Positions 11,396 to 21,890 of a DNA stretch of 64,000 nt are shown here, piece after piece. Source of the stretch: Molossus alvarezi (taxonomy: Eukaryota; Chordata; Mammalia; Chiroptera; Molossidae); assembly GCA_037176705.1 (NCBI GenBank), contig CM073886.1, forward strand, positions 5,394,001 through 5,458,000, in the 5' to 3' direction. The notes beneath the pieces were generated by a model, which saw only the letters and a program-made list of their open reading frames with translations, ran no database searches and was not told the DNA's origin. Each line of letters begins with the position of its first letter. Position 1 is the first letter of the stretch. The position numbers and the translations under genes are program-made.

Positions 11396-11711
11396 GGGGA
11401 GATGAAGGAGAGATGCGAGGGCGCTCCTGCTGCTCGCTCGTGGCTCCGCACACTCTCCTGGGTCCCGGCGAGGGGGCCTCGGGCCGTACCCCCCGACAAG
11501 AGGAGAATCCTCGCTATGGTCTTCTCGGGGGCACACACTCTTCTGTCAAACCGGAAGATTCGGCTGCCGAGACAACCAAGATGTCTGTGTCCTCGAAGTG
11601 TAAAGTGGAGGTAAGGACGTGCTATATTAGGACCGAGATCATTCTAGAAGGGCGTCTGGGAACTGATCTCCTTGCCCGAGAGGGAGTAAGCAATCCATTT
11701 AGTGCGGAGAC

Positions 11712-11835
11712 TCGGGCAGTGGAGCACTGAACTCCCAGTCAAGACGGCCTGGCTTCAAGCCCCTGCTTCGTGCTGTGTGGCCTTGGACAGGTCTCTTCAC
11801 CTCTCTGAGCCTGTCTGCGTTTCAGAGGAGAGCCA
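11712..11835 (+). repeat. MIR fragment
   Basis: The sense MIR core is recognisable: 'cagtggagcactgaactcc', 'ctggcttcaagcccc', 'gtgtggccttggacag' and 'cacctctctgagcctgtc'. Confidence 0.75.
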
Positions 11836-13150
11836 AGCCTCGCTCGCTGCGCTTCTCTGAGATTATGGACACCAGTTCGTTGTGTGGACTACAAAGGCTA
11901 CATCAGTATCATAAAGAAAACTCAGCCTCGCCAACCAGAAATATGAGAAAACAACCCTGTTCCTGTTTTCTGACCCTGGCCCCAAACCCCACTTTCCCCC
12001 TGCCCATGTTACCCGTGCTCTGCAGAGACCCAGGCCTTCACGTAAGAGACTCCTGTGGAGTTGGTAGCACGCACGGCACCAGTTCTTACTCCTATTGGCA
12101 AACAGTGCGGCTGCTCTAATCACTCGGAGCCCAAGGAGGACATTTGGGGAGAGCTATCAGGGACTCGCAATTTGCAGAAGCCTAGATAACGGAATTCAGT
12201 GCAGTTCTGTTATCATTTGCTGAAAATGTAATTGAATCAACAATTTACATCTCATTCCCACGTTCGGTGTTGCGGCTGCCAGACCGGCCTCCATCCTTTC
12301 TGAGGGGCGGGGGGCTCCAGGCACCCACAGCTCACCCGGCCTCCATGTGCCCTGCGGGGCCAGCGCGGTCCTGTCCTGCCGGAGGTGGCTTCCGAGCCAC
12401 CCCGAGGAAGGCTGCACCTCTGCCTGAGGGTCCCGCTGCCAGCCTGAGGCAGAACTGGCAGCCCCTGTCTGTGCCCGCAGCTGGGTCATCTCTAGCAGGG
12501 CTGAGCACTGCCAGGGGAGGGTGGCAGGAATCAGAGCCCGTGTTTCCGGGGAAGGAGAGTCACCTTCATCAGGTCTGGTTCCAGAGGGTTCCTTGGGGGA
12601 GGCTGTGGTTGACAGCCTGATGGAGAGGCAGGATCGGGCCGCTGGTGAGGGAGCTGGGCGGGGAGTTCTGATGTGCTCCCCAGGTCCACCTGACCCCACC
12701 TGGCTCCAGCACACCCCGCCCGGAGCCTCTGCACCTGCCCTTCCCCCCAGACCTTCTCCCCCAGGCAGCCACCCACCGGTCCCCGTTTCACTGTGAGTGA
12801 CCCCGCACCCCAGGTCTCCCGATCCTGTACTTCACTGGTCCTCACAGCCCTCACTGTGCACTTCGTCGTTGACTCGGCCGAGGGTCTCCCGTCTCACAGG
12901 CCTGGCCGCCATCCTCCGCGCTGGGACCTTTCCCACACGGGGGTTCCAGCAAGTGTCTGTGGGAGGAGCCTGGGAGCATCCAGTTTAGTCACTAGCTTCA
13001 GGTTCGTAAGCTGCTCTTCTGGCTTCCAGAACCCCAGCCCTCTCTGGGTCCGTCGGGGACTCTAGGCTTGTGGGCACCGGGCACTCACCCTGTCTCTGCT
13101 GTGGCCTGGGGGTGGCTGCCCTGGGATGCGGCTGGACAGAGCTGGACCGG
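11836..13150. other. Unassigned, GC-rich intronic sequence
   Basis: 12170-12262 is an AT-rich patch ('gttatcatttgctgaaaatg', 'taattgaatcaacaatttac') that could be a conserved noncoding element. The rest is GC-rich with chance frames of up to 172 codons and no recognisable protein. Confidence 0.4.
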
Positions 13151-13345
13151 CTATGGCTGCCGGAGACAGGTGTCCGCGTACTTGCTGGGGAGGTGGCCCC
13201 TGCCGGAGACAGGTGTCCGCGTACTTGCTGGGGAGGTGGCCCCTGCCGGAGACAGGTGTCCGCGTACTTGCTGGGGAGGTGGCCCCTGCCGGAGACAGGT
13301 GTCCGTGTACTTGCTGGGGAGGTGGCCCCTGCTGGAGACAGGTCT
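13151..13345 (+). repeat. 43-bp minisatellite, about 4.5 copies
   Basis: The block 'cggagac' recurs at 13161, 13204, 13247 and 13290, with a variant 'tggagac' at 13333, a strict 43-bp period. Each unit contains 'aggtgtccgcgtacttg' and 'ggggaggtggcccc'. 43 is not a multiple of three, so the repeats cycle through all frames, which explains three overlapping + frames with the same repeated peptide. Confidence 0.93.
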
Positions 13346-13559
13346 GGAGGCTGGCTGTGCCCCGGAAGGTCTGTGGGGAGGCGAGGTGGGGGGCAGCTAG
13401 AGGAGCTGTGGTCCCCAGGGCCAGCCTTCATTGTCTCATGTAGACAGGCCTCTGCCATCATCTGAACACTAATTAATTTTTAATCCAGAGTTGGGAGGGA
13501 GCCTCCTTCCAGGAGCCATGGGTCAATGAGACTTAAAATAATAAAATACAAACCTCTTA

Positions 13560-13985
13560 CCATGGCCTCTCAGATCTGGGCTACTGCCAGCCTCTGCAGC
13601 CTGGTCTCCTACTGCCCCTGCGCACCAGCCAGCCCCAGGCCCTCCCCGTCCTTGGAACCTGTGAGCTCTGCCCCTTCCTGCCTCAGGGCCTTTGCATTTG
13701 TTTCCGGGGTGCTCTCCTTCCCAGCTCTGGCTCCCTCTCACCATTCAAACCTGAGCCCAGCATGGCCCACCGGGAAGGCTTTCCCTGCTTCAAGTAGACT
13801 CTCTCTTCCTGTTTAATTTCTTCATAACGTATTTTGCTTACTTAAGTTGTATTGCTTGTCTCCCCCACACACACACACTTGGGAATGTGAGCTCTGGGAG
13901 CGTGGGGGTCCATGTACCACTGTGGCCTTAGCGCCTGGTGCAGCCCCTGCATGTCTTAGGCTCTCAGTAAACACTGCAGAAGAGT
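13560..13985 (+). mobile_element. L2 LINE 3' end
   Basis: Typical L2 3' sequence in order: 'cctcagggcctttgcattt', 'ccgggaaggctttccctgc', 'gggaatgtgagctctgg', 'agcgcctggtgcagcc' and finally 'aggctctcagtaaacac'. Ancient and noncoding. A short CA run lies inside at 13866. Confidence 0.8.
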
Positions 13986-16900
13986 AAGGAGTGGACGCAC
14001 CAGCAGGCTGATGACACGCTCTCGTTCGACCGAAGGCAACCGGCGTGTGTGTGGTGCGCGCGGCACAGTCCGCCGCAGAGGTTGTACTGGTGGGTTTGTC
14101 ACAGTGGTGTGATTGGCCTCCCAGGGTGTTTTAAAGGCAAACTAGCCAGGTCCCCGGTCTCCTTGCCGTCCCAGCCGGCCAGCGTGTCACCTCAGATTCT
14201 GCCTGGGTCACACACTGTGTTGCCTGCCTGGCTCCCGCAGCATCTGGGCTTGCCTTCCCCGGACTGTTGGGTCATTTGGACTCAGAACACTCAGACACCT
14301 TCTGTGGCTGTTGCTGTTGTCCCCATGGATCTGAGGGTGTTTCCGGGAAGCTGCCCGGGGAACCCATCTTCTCACATACCTGGGATGTCCCGGGCTCGGG
14401 GTTAGCAAGGTGTGGCCGATGTTTTCCATCTTTGTGGAGAGGCTGAGCAAGGCTGACAACCCGGAGGAAAGAAAGATGGGTGAAGAGTGAAGATCTGGGA
14501 ACCTGTGGGCATGCCCGAGGCACCCGGCACAGCTTGGGAAGTAGTGATGCCAAGGAAACAGTGGAGTCAGCTTTTTAAATGGCCACAACTAAAACAGCTG
14601 CTTCTGAATTTGCAGCACCCCCACTTAGCTAGGGTTCATCAGTCTCCCCACAACCTGGTAAAAGAATGGAGAAAGCAGCTGATGAGTGCGGCGTGCTGTG
14701 GTGCCTTGAAGATCCAGGGGACGAGAATGACAGTGTGTGTGGGTGTCCCAGGGGCGCTCAGCACAGCCACAGCCACAGTGTATGGGTGTCACTAAGCTGC
14801 TGTGACAAGTCTCCTCAATGTCAGTGGCTTACGAGAGTAGGAGTGTGCTCTCCCGTGGGTCTGGAGGCCGGAAGTACAGTCAGCAGCCCCAGACTGAGGG
14901 CAGGGTGTCCGCAGGGTCAGTCCTTCTGGAGGCCCTGGGGAGAACCTGTGCTGGCTGCTCCCCGTTTGTGGTGGCTGCCAGCAAAGCTCAGCTTCTGGCC
15001 ACCCCCTGTCCTCACACGGCCTCTCCTCTGTGTATCAGATCTCTCTGCTTCCCCCTCAGATACACGGGCACCCTGATAGTCAGGAACTGCTCCCCAACTT
15101 GAGGTCCTTGACTTCATTCAGCACATCCGCAAAGACGGCTTTTCTAAGTGCCCTTGTGTTACTGGCTCCTGGGGTTCAGCCCTAATATCTTTGGGGCACA
15201 CAGTTGTCCCAGCTGTGGACACGGAATTCCCAAGGGCCTTCTAGGAGATCTGGGGTTCCTGGTAGTCCCACTAGTGTACCCAAAGAACAGGCCCCATGGT
15301 ACGTGTTAGAATGACACGCTTCCCGAATCCCGCCTGTGCAACGTCACAGCAGGACATGTTGTTGCTGATCTGTGCCCACCGCGGGCCAGTGTGGTTCTTC
15401 AGCCTGCGGCATGTCCATGGAGATGGCCCGTCACTCGCTGCTGTCCTTCCTCACTGTTCCCAACTCAGTGCCCAGTTCCTCTGAGAAGCCCTCAGAGGTC
15501 TCTGACCTCCTGGGCTCGGACCCTTCTGCAGGACCTGTCTGCGGGCTGCCCGTAAAGCCGTCACCTCCTGCCCCAGCCCCTCTCGTCCGGCCGGCACCTT
15601 TGCTCCCAGCAAGGCGCCCGCCAGGAGGTGCCCAGCGCTCCGTCAGTGGGGCCGCCGCTCTGGCCGTTCTCCGGGCAAGAAGCCTAGCGGCAGAAACCGC
15701 CGCCTCTCCTCTCCTCCTCCTCCGCTCCCAGCGCTCATGCCTGGGCTCCCTGCTCCTTCCTACGTTGTCAGCGTCGGCTCCTCCTCACTCCACACGAGAG
15801 CCCAGTGTGGCGCTCATGGGACGAGGTGTTAAGACTTTGTTAATTAACATTTGTTAAGTGGAGTACAGGGTGCCAGATGGTGAGAGGGTTCAGCAGAACA
15901 CCACGAGGGAAATTAAAACGAGAAGTTAATTACTCACAGGTCCTGTGGAAGTACATGGCGCGTGTCAGCGGGCCACACGGGAGGTCAAGGCAGGGGGGAG
16001 GCGCAGAGACAGGCGGCACTTGGGCACATGCCTTTAGTAGGGACCGCGGATGGGGTGCTTTGGGGTTTGGGCCAAGCCTAGACTGGCCCATTCAGGCTGA
16101 AAAGAGCAGGATTTGGGTAAGCTCCCAGGGATTCTTATAGAAGGGAAGGCCCTGCGAGGCGGGGAGACTGTTGTCAGAAGGGCCGTTGGGGAAATTATCA
16201 GGAACTTACATTTGCTTGTGACTCCGCCACCTGTTGTCCAGGTGTGCGCTTGCAGGAGGGCTGGTGTCCGTTGCAGGCCCTTGCGGCCACTTGGCCAAAC
16301 CTAACAGGTACGAAGGCAGCAGTGCCTCGGGGTAGCTTCGCTGCGTGCCCAGCACCAGGCCAACCTCAGGTGTACAGGACTCTCTCCGTGAGCAGAGTGG
16401 AGGCGGAAGTCTCGGGTAGCATGGCAGCTTGAAAACTCAATATGTAGAGGGACTTTCAGAGGCAGCCGGTGCACACTGTCCTCTCAGCCGAGGGCACACG
16501 GCCGGGGTCAGCCTCGAGCCTACTTTTGGAGGTGGTGATGGGATGATGGATTTCTGACCCTTGGTGACTGTTTTAATCAAGTATCATCTGGTGACAGATA
16601 GCAGAAACTATTCAGATGACACAAAGAGGGTTTTATTACACAGTTTCAGGAATATTTCCTGGAACCCAGTATGGGAAATGTGGTAGGACCCCACGAAGAG
16701 CTGTGTTCAGGAGTCATTACCTGCTTGAGCAAATGACAGCTTTTAAGCAGCATTTCTGATTCTCGGTTCCAGGCTCCCAGTAGAGATTGTTGACTGCCAT
16801 GGTTGAACCCCGTGTACAGCTTGTCCAGTCCAGTGCCGTGCGGCATGGCTGCCGGCAGAGGGCTCCTCGCAGAAGGGGAGGAGCCGCCCGGCGGGCAGTG

Positions 16901-17100
16901 CACCGCGTGTCGCTGTGGTGCACACGTATACCCACACGTGTGCGGCTTCCGGGAGCACGGCCTCAAGGCACTATCTTAATAAATTAACCCAAGTGCTGAT
17001 TGTCAAAAAGGCAACAACAGATGTCTTGATAGGTAAATCAAGGGGAAAAAACCCTCAAATGTACAATATTAGAAAAACAAAATAGCAGATATATATATTG
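13986..17100. other. Unassigned intronic sequence with old repeat traces
   Basis: 14790-15140 resembles a widespread old mammalian repeat ('gctgctgtgacaagtctcc', 'tcagtggcttacgag', 'gtctggaggccggaag'); the family is not assigned. 16575-16800 ('catctggtgacagatagcag', 'gttttattacacag') is another probable old repeat. 15390-15850 is GC-rich with a 161-codon frame lacking any recognisable domain. No gene seen. Confidence 0.4.
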
Positions 17101-17123
17101 CATTTCTTAAAAGGTAAAACCTT

Positions 17124-17225
17124 GAGGTGGCCGCTTTGGCTCAGCGGTTGGAGCGTCGGCCTAGGCGGACCAGAGAGTCCCGGGTTCGGTTCCTGATAGG
17201 GGCATGTACAAAAAAAAAAAAAAAA
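17124..17225 (+). mobile_element. Head-only tRNA-derived SINE with A-tail
   Basis: Only the tRNA-like head is present. A good Pol III A-box (TGGCTCAGCGGTTGG, 17137-17151) and B-box (GGTTCGGTTCC, 17183-17193) are followed, after 'tgataggggcatgtac', by a run of about 16 A. The CT-rich body and hairpin tail of the longer VES copies are missing. Flanks 'gtaaaacct' and 'gtaaaatct' may be the target duplication. The site lies in, or at the edge of, old L1 sequence. Confidence 0.85.
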
Positions 17226-18835
17226 TGTAAAATCTGATTTAAAGCAGATGTTTTTTTAGGGAAAAATCTTGATTCAAGAAGGTGTAGAAAACCTGAAAAT
17301 ATGCTAACAACCTTGCATGTATTTGAAAGTAATGTCCAAAAAAGGCTGCAAAACCAAAAAAGATTTTATGTATGAGTTCAATCAAATATTCAAGGAACTA
17401 GATTACTTATGCTGTTCAGACATCTAAAAAATGTGCTTCACTGTTTATTTTACTAGCAAGTAACTGGATTGCCCTGATACCAAACTTTGAATACAGATGC
17501 ATAAAACCTGAATGATATAGGAGCAAGTAGTGTTCAGCTAAATTAGCAGAAAGAAATATGTATCTGTAGAATCTGGAAGGGGTGTTTTATATCCAAGTAG
17601 GATTTCTTCCAAGAATGCTAATAATGGCTTGTTATTAGGATGCCTAATGATGCACTTGAAGCACTATAGTGGCTTAGCAGAAGGGAAAAATGCATAATCA
17701 ATTGGATGGCTTTTAAATTAGGCATGTATGGAAGTCAGTGGTCATTTATGAAAACAAAGCTAAGTTAGGACTAGAAGCTATCTGTTTCATTTATCTGACT
17801 GGCACCCTACATTATTTTTAAGCAGCATTTAAATTTAAAGCCCAGAACAACACTGTAACTGCAATTGTGTAGTATTGTTCTGTAAGGTATAGCCAATGTA
17901 ATAAGACAAGAAAAAAGAGAATATAGTCACAAATCTTGAAAAGAAGTCACCTTTTTCTTTTTCACAATTAGCAGATGATGGTATTTTCTGCCCACAAAAC
18001 CAAAGAGAATCAACTGATAGTCTGTTAGAACTAATAAGAGAGTTTGGTAGAGGGGAAAATACACACACACAAACCAGTTCGACCATATTGTGTGTGTTGA
18101 GGGATCAGGGTTATTTGCAATGGAAATAAAAATATTAAATAAATAAATGCACATAAAATATCTATATGAAGAAAACTATAAAACTTTACTAGATAACGTA
18201 AACAAAAGACCTGAATAAGTAGAGCTTGTGGCATGTACCTCAATGTCTGTTCTTCTCAAAATAATTTATTCCTTTATTTATTTTTAATCCTCACCTGAGG
18301 ATATGTTTTCATTGATCTTAGAAAGAGAGGAAGGTGGAAGAGAGAGAGAAACATCAATTCTAAAGAAACATCAGTTCTGGGGATCAAATCCTCAACTAGA
18401 CTATGTGTCCTGACTGGGAATCCAACCCAAGACCCTTTGGTGCACGGATGACACTCTAACCAATTGAACCACAAGGTTAATTTATTATTTTTTCCCCCCT
18501 AATTACAGGGAACATGGACTTTCAAAGTTCTATGAAATATTTTTGGAGATTAGTGAGAATACTGGAAAAATTTTTGAACATGGAGAATAAGATTATTATA
18601 TTAACACATAAGTTTATAATAGTTAAAAGTATAGTATACTATAAGAAACATCAGTGGAATGGAATAGATAATTTAATATATGATAACATGGTATTTGAAT
18701 TGATGATAAAGACTTATTCAACAAACGGTGTTGGGACAATTGACTAGCCATTTGGAAAATAATTCTTCTCACATATATCAAAATGTCTTAGTGTTCACAG
18801 ATTTAAATGTTAAAATACAGGAGTGCCAGGCCTTG
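17226..18835 (+). mobile_element. Degraded L1 ORF2 remnant, sense, interrupted by a SINE
   Basis: A-rich sense-strand L1 ORF2 landmarks can be followed: 'ttgccctgataccaaac' (17470), 'ggatttcttccaagaatgc' (17600), 'ttagcagatgatgg' (17970), 'ctgttagaactaataagag' (18022), 'gaaaactataaaactttac' (18170), then after the SINE 'ggtgttgggacaattgac' (18727) and 'cagatttaaatgttaaaat' (18800). No long frame survives, so it is an ancient dead reverse-transcriptase fragment. Confidence 0.7.
18265..18478 (-). mobile_element. VES SINE, type II (antisense), old
   Basis: Reversed tail 'taatcctcacctgaggata', a GA-rich tract, 'gagaaacatcaattc', then a decayed reversed head with 'ctgactgggaatccaaccc' and 'actctaaccaattgaaccac'. 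Inserted into the L1 remnant, which continues on both sides. Confidence 0.8.
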
Positions 18836-18879
18836 CCTCTGACTTGCCATGGTTGTAGGTACCAGACTGCAGTCATTTT

Positions 18880-19114
18880 TTTTTTTTATCCTCACCTGAG
18901 GACATTTTTTTCATTTTTTGTTCAGATAGAGTGAGAGGAAGAGAGAGAGAAACATCAATGTGAAAGGGACACATCGAGTAGTTGCCACCTGCAAGACCCA
19001 ACCAGGGCCGGGGACAAACTGCAACCGAGGTATGCGCCCTTAGCTGGAACTAAACCCGGGTCTCTCTGGACCACAGGCCGACGCTCTAACCGCTGAGCCA
19101 AACCAACCAGGGCC
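18880..19114 (-). mobile_element. VES SINE, type II (antisense) with target duplication
   Basis: T-tract, 'atcctcacctgaggac', GA-rich block, 'aaacatcaatgtgaaagg', 'cagggccggggacaaactg', and a reversed head ending 'accaaccagggcc'. It is flanked by near-identical 16-bp duplications, 'agactgcagtcatttt' at 18864 and 'agagtgcagtcatttt' at 19115, which differ by one base. In HS3ST2 orientation it contains an acceptor-like site ending at 18925 and a GAG|GTATGC donor-like site at 19030. Confidence 0.92.
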
Positions 19115-19130
19115 AGAGTGCAGTCATTTT

Positions 19131-19785
19131 TATCATGAATGAACCCTTGTTGCTGAGGAATGCTTCGGTGACATTTTGGTTTACAACCAACACATTTGGG
19201 GGCTCCAGATAAGAAACCCCACAACAGCTCTGGGGCTGGTGAGCAAACAGGTGTGGGCCACAGAGCCGTTGGAGCTGGCTGGTTTTCTCCCCACTGAGGA
19301 GCTTGGGGTGTCCTCACAGGAAGACAACATGCACCAGATAAAACCTGTGGCCTTAAAGGGACATAAACTCTCTAAGGGAAAGTTGCCATTTTCCAAAACC
19401 CAGCTCCTCACCTCTTGCGATGTTCTGCAGGAAATTTCTCTGGGTGACCTGACTTCTCGTGGTTCACAGATGATCCATACTTGAAGTGTGAAAGTGTGTG
19501 CTCCAGGAGATGAAAACCCCAAACACCACACTCTGCAATCTGGAGACGCTGCTCACTGGAAAAGACACCTCAGCAAAGACTCCCTCTGACCTGGCTGCAA
19601 GGCCCCGTCTGCGCCACACCTGTTGCTTGCCCACCCAGGGGAGTGGCTGGAGTCGTGCACCTTTCCTTTGATGTGGGACAGACACCCAGAAGAGGTCTTT
19701 CCTGGCATCGAGGGACAAAGGCCACTGAAGACCTATCTGTTGATCAGTGATGCACTCGGAGAAAAGTCTCCGTCAAAAGGGGAAA
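19131..19785 (+). mobile_element. Probable endogenous retrovirus internal 3' remnant
   Basis: The sequence upstream of a polypurine tract (aaaaggggaaa, 19775-19785) and an LTR-like segment is read as the 3' internal end of a retroviral insertion. No gag, pol or env motif can be recognised and frames are short (up to about 120 codons), so it is dead and incomplete. The left boundary is not defined; it may begin at or before the SINE duplication at 19115. Confidence 0.4.
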
Positions 19786-20025
19786 TGTTAAAATTAACGA
19801 TGAAGACTTTAACCAAGACAGGAATCGGGAGGGCCTAGAGGAGGAGTTCTCACACCCTGTGTCAGTTGCAAAAGCCCTATAAGAAGAACTCCACGGCTGT
19901 AACAGCCTCTCCACTTCCTCTGCCCCTCGGTACGCGAAGTCCGCCCCTTCATTCCTGGGGAACTGTGTGTGGCTCACCAGGTTGCAGTCCTTGCTCTTTT
20001 CCCAAATAAATCTTTTTTTGCTGCA
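19786..20025 (+). repeat. Retroviral LTR (probable 3' LTR)
   Basis: Begins TG directly after the polypurine tract and ends CA (tgca, 20022-20025). It contains a TATA-like element (tataag, 19878-19883) and AATAAA at 20005-20010, about 125 bp apart, then a T-rich stretch. That order of PPT, TG, TATA, polyadenylation signal and CA is the layout of an LTR. About 240 bp is short for an intact LTR, so internal loss or a wrong left edge is possible. No 5' LTR is seen in the window. Confidence 0.55.
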
Positions 20026-20035
20026 AGAAAAAATA

Positions 20036-20541
20036 CAGTAGTGCCCTTCATCCATAGGTGATGCATTCCTAGACCGTCAGTGGACGCCTGCGACCCGACA
20101 GTACCGAACCCTAGATGTACTATTGTTTTTCTATACATACGTACCTATGATGGTTTAATTTATAAATTAGGCTCAGTAAGAGATGAACAACAATAACTAA
20201 TAAAATAAAACAATTATAACAATAGACTGCAATGAAAGCTATGTGGGTAGTTTATTGACTGACAGTAGGGTGACTTGAACACAAGCGTCCCGATACCTAG
20301 GCCGTTGTGATACCGAGATGCTGCTAAGTGGCTAACCGGCATGGAGACGCTGGGCGAGGGGGAGCCACGTCCTGGCCAGGACAGAGCAGACTTCATGAGA
20401 TTTCATCAGCTACTCAGACTGATGTGCAATTTAAAACTTATGAATCGTTTCTTTCTGAAGTTTTCCATTCAAAATTTGCAGACCATGGTTGACCACATAG
20501 CTAAACCATGGAAAGCAAACCCAGGCAGGGACAACCGGTAA
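20036..20541 (+). mobile_element. Tigger-type DNA transposon remnant
   Basis: Starts after TA with 'cagtagtgcccttcatcc', resembling a Tigger terminal repeat, and holds the familiar AT-rich interior ('gtttaatttataaattagg', 'aataaaacaattataac') and later 'caatttaaaacttatgaatc'. The right end 'ggaaagcaaacccaggcagg' is a poorly kept partner of the left terminal repeat. It lacks transposase coding and abuts the LTR end, so one of the two inserted beside or into the other. Confidence 0.65.
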
Positions 20542-21013
20542 GCATGTTCTAAGAATGATGCCCATGGCAGAAAACATGAAGGAGAAGACTGAGAAATTGG
20601 GCTCCATAAATATGTAAAGCCATTGTTACTCTGAAAATCTGACAGAGATAAAGCAGAACGGGAGAGGCAACCCCTCGTCAAGAAGGAGCTCGCACAGACT
20701 GCAGATGTAAACAGGAACGAGACGGACGCCCGCGGCATGCTGGGCCGTGAGCACGAGTAAGGATGTGCATTTCAGTCTGCAAATGAGAGAGAATGCTCGG
20801 CTTTGTAGTCACGAAAACAAACATGAAGTGACGACAGCATTTTTCACCTGTGACATGGGAGACATGGAGATGTTCCCTTGTGTGTGACTGCGAATGTCCG
20901 TGGGCACGAGTCTCCTGGGAGGAAAAGGCCGTGGACCCGGTCACACCACAACTTCTGCTTTCAGAAAACAACGTCAGGGAAGTAAAGAGTAGATGCATGA
21001 TGTTACTAAGTTT
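20542..21013. other. Unassigned, possibly degraded L1
   Basis: 20750-20990 loosely resembles the 3' part of L1 ORF2 ('tggagatgttcccttgtg' near 20865), but too diverged for a firm call. No frame of interest. Confidence 0.3.
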
Positions 21014-21022
21014 TGTTTGAAT

Positions 21023-21275
21023 TTTTTTTTTTTTTTATCCTCACCCGAGGACATTTTTCCATTTTTTTGTACAGATAGAGTGGGAGGGAGAGAGAGGAAG
21101 AGAGAGAGAGGGAAACATCGATGTGGAAGGGACACATCGAGTGGCTGCCACCCGCACGACCAACCAGGGCCGGGGACAAACTGCAACCGAGGTACGTGCC
21201 CTTAGCGGGAACCGAACCCGGGTCTCTCCGGACCGCAGGCGGACGCTCTAACCGCTGAGCCAAACCGGCCAGGGC
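21023..21275 (-). mobile_element. VES SINE, type II (antisense), well preserved
   Basis: A complete copy: T-tract, 'atcctcacccgaggac', GA-rich block, 'acatcgatgtggaagg', 'cagggccggggacaaactg', 'gaaccgaacccgggtctc' and the reversed head 'aaccgctgagccaaaccgg'. It is flanked by 9-bp duplications 'tgtttgaat' at 21014 and 21276. In HS3ST2 orientation it carries a pyrimidine tract ending 'tgtacag' (21068-21074) and a GAG|GTACGT donor-like site with GT at 21192-21193. Confidence 0.93.
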
Positions 21276-21686
21276 TGTTTGAATATTTAAAAAGACAAAT
21301 AAATCTCCAATGTAGGACATCAGTGTGGGATACTAGACATGGATGTAAACTATCAACATGGAATATTATCCATTGTATAGTAACATGTTTTAAAAACTTT
21401 TAGTGGGAGTCTGTTTACTTTTTGAAAATACAATACACACACAAAGTCCTACAAAGAGAACCGGGAAGAGTCTGGGGGATACACAGTGCACCGGTGGCAG
21501 CGTGGGTCTCTGGCGAGATTATGTGGGGTCTTGGTCTCCCCTTCGCCTGGTGCAACGTGTTGTTCCCATGTAAGTCCGGCAGAGGCTGAGGTGTCAGGAA
21601 GCGTTTTCAAGTCCAAAGCAGTTAAGTTTCAGACCCTCTTATGAACCTAGGCCCTGCCCAGGGTGGTTGTTAATCTAAAGATAATG
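21276..21686. other. Unassigned; possible L1 tail
   Basis: 'catggaatattatccattg' near 21357 recalls L1 ORF2. The rest is not assignable. Confidence 0.3.
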
Positions 21687-21890
21687 CCCAGCCGGTGTGG
21701 CTCAGTGGTTGAGTATCAACCCTGCACCAAGAGGTCACCGGTTCAGTTCCCAGTCAGGACACATGCCAGGTTGTGAGCCCGATCCCCAGTGGGGGGCATG
21801 CAGGAGGCAGCCAACTGATGTTCTCTCTCATGCATGTTTCTATCTCTCTCCCTCTCCCTTCTTCTCTCTAATGTCAATAAAGAAGAAGAG
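21687..21890 (+). mobile_element. VES SINE, type I (sense)
   Basis: Complete layout: 'cccagccggtgtggctcag' head with A-box, B-box-like 'ccggttcagttcc', 'gatccccagtggggggcatg', a CT-rich tract and the 'aatgtcaataaagaag' tail. Confidence 0.92.

Noticed and set aside
17124..17200. Genuine tRNA gene
   Set aside because: Has Pol III boxes, but no convincing cloverleaf was traced and an A-tail and flanking duplication mark it as a SINE.
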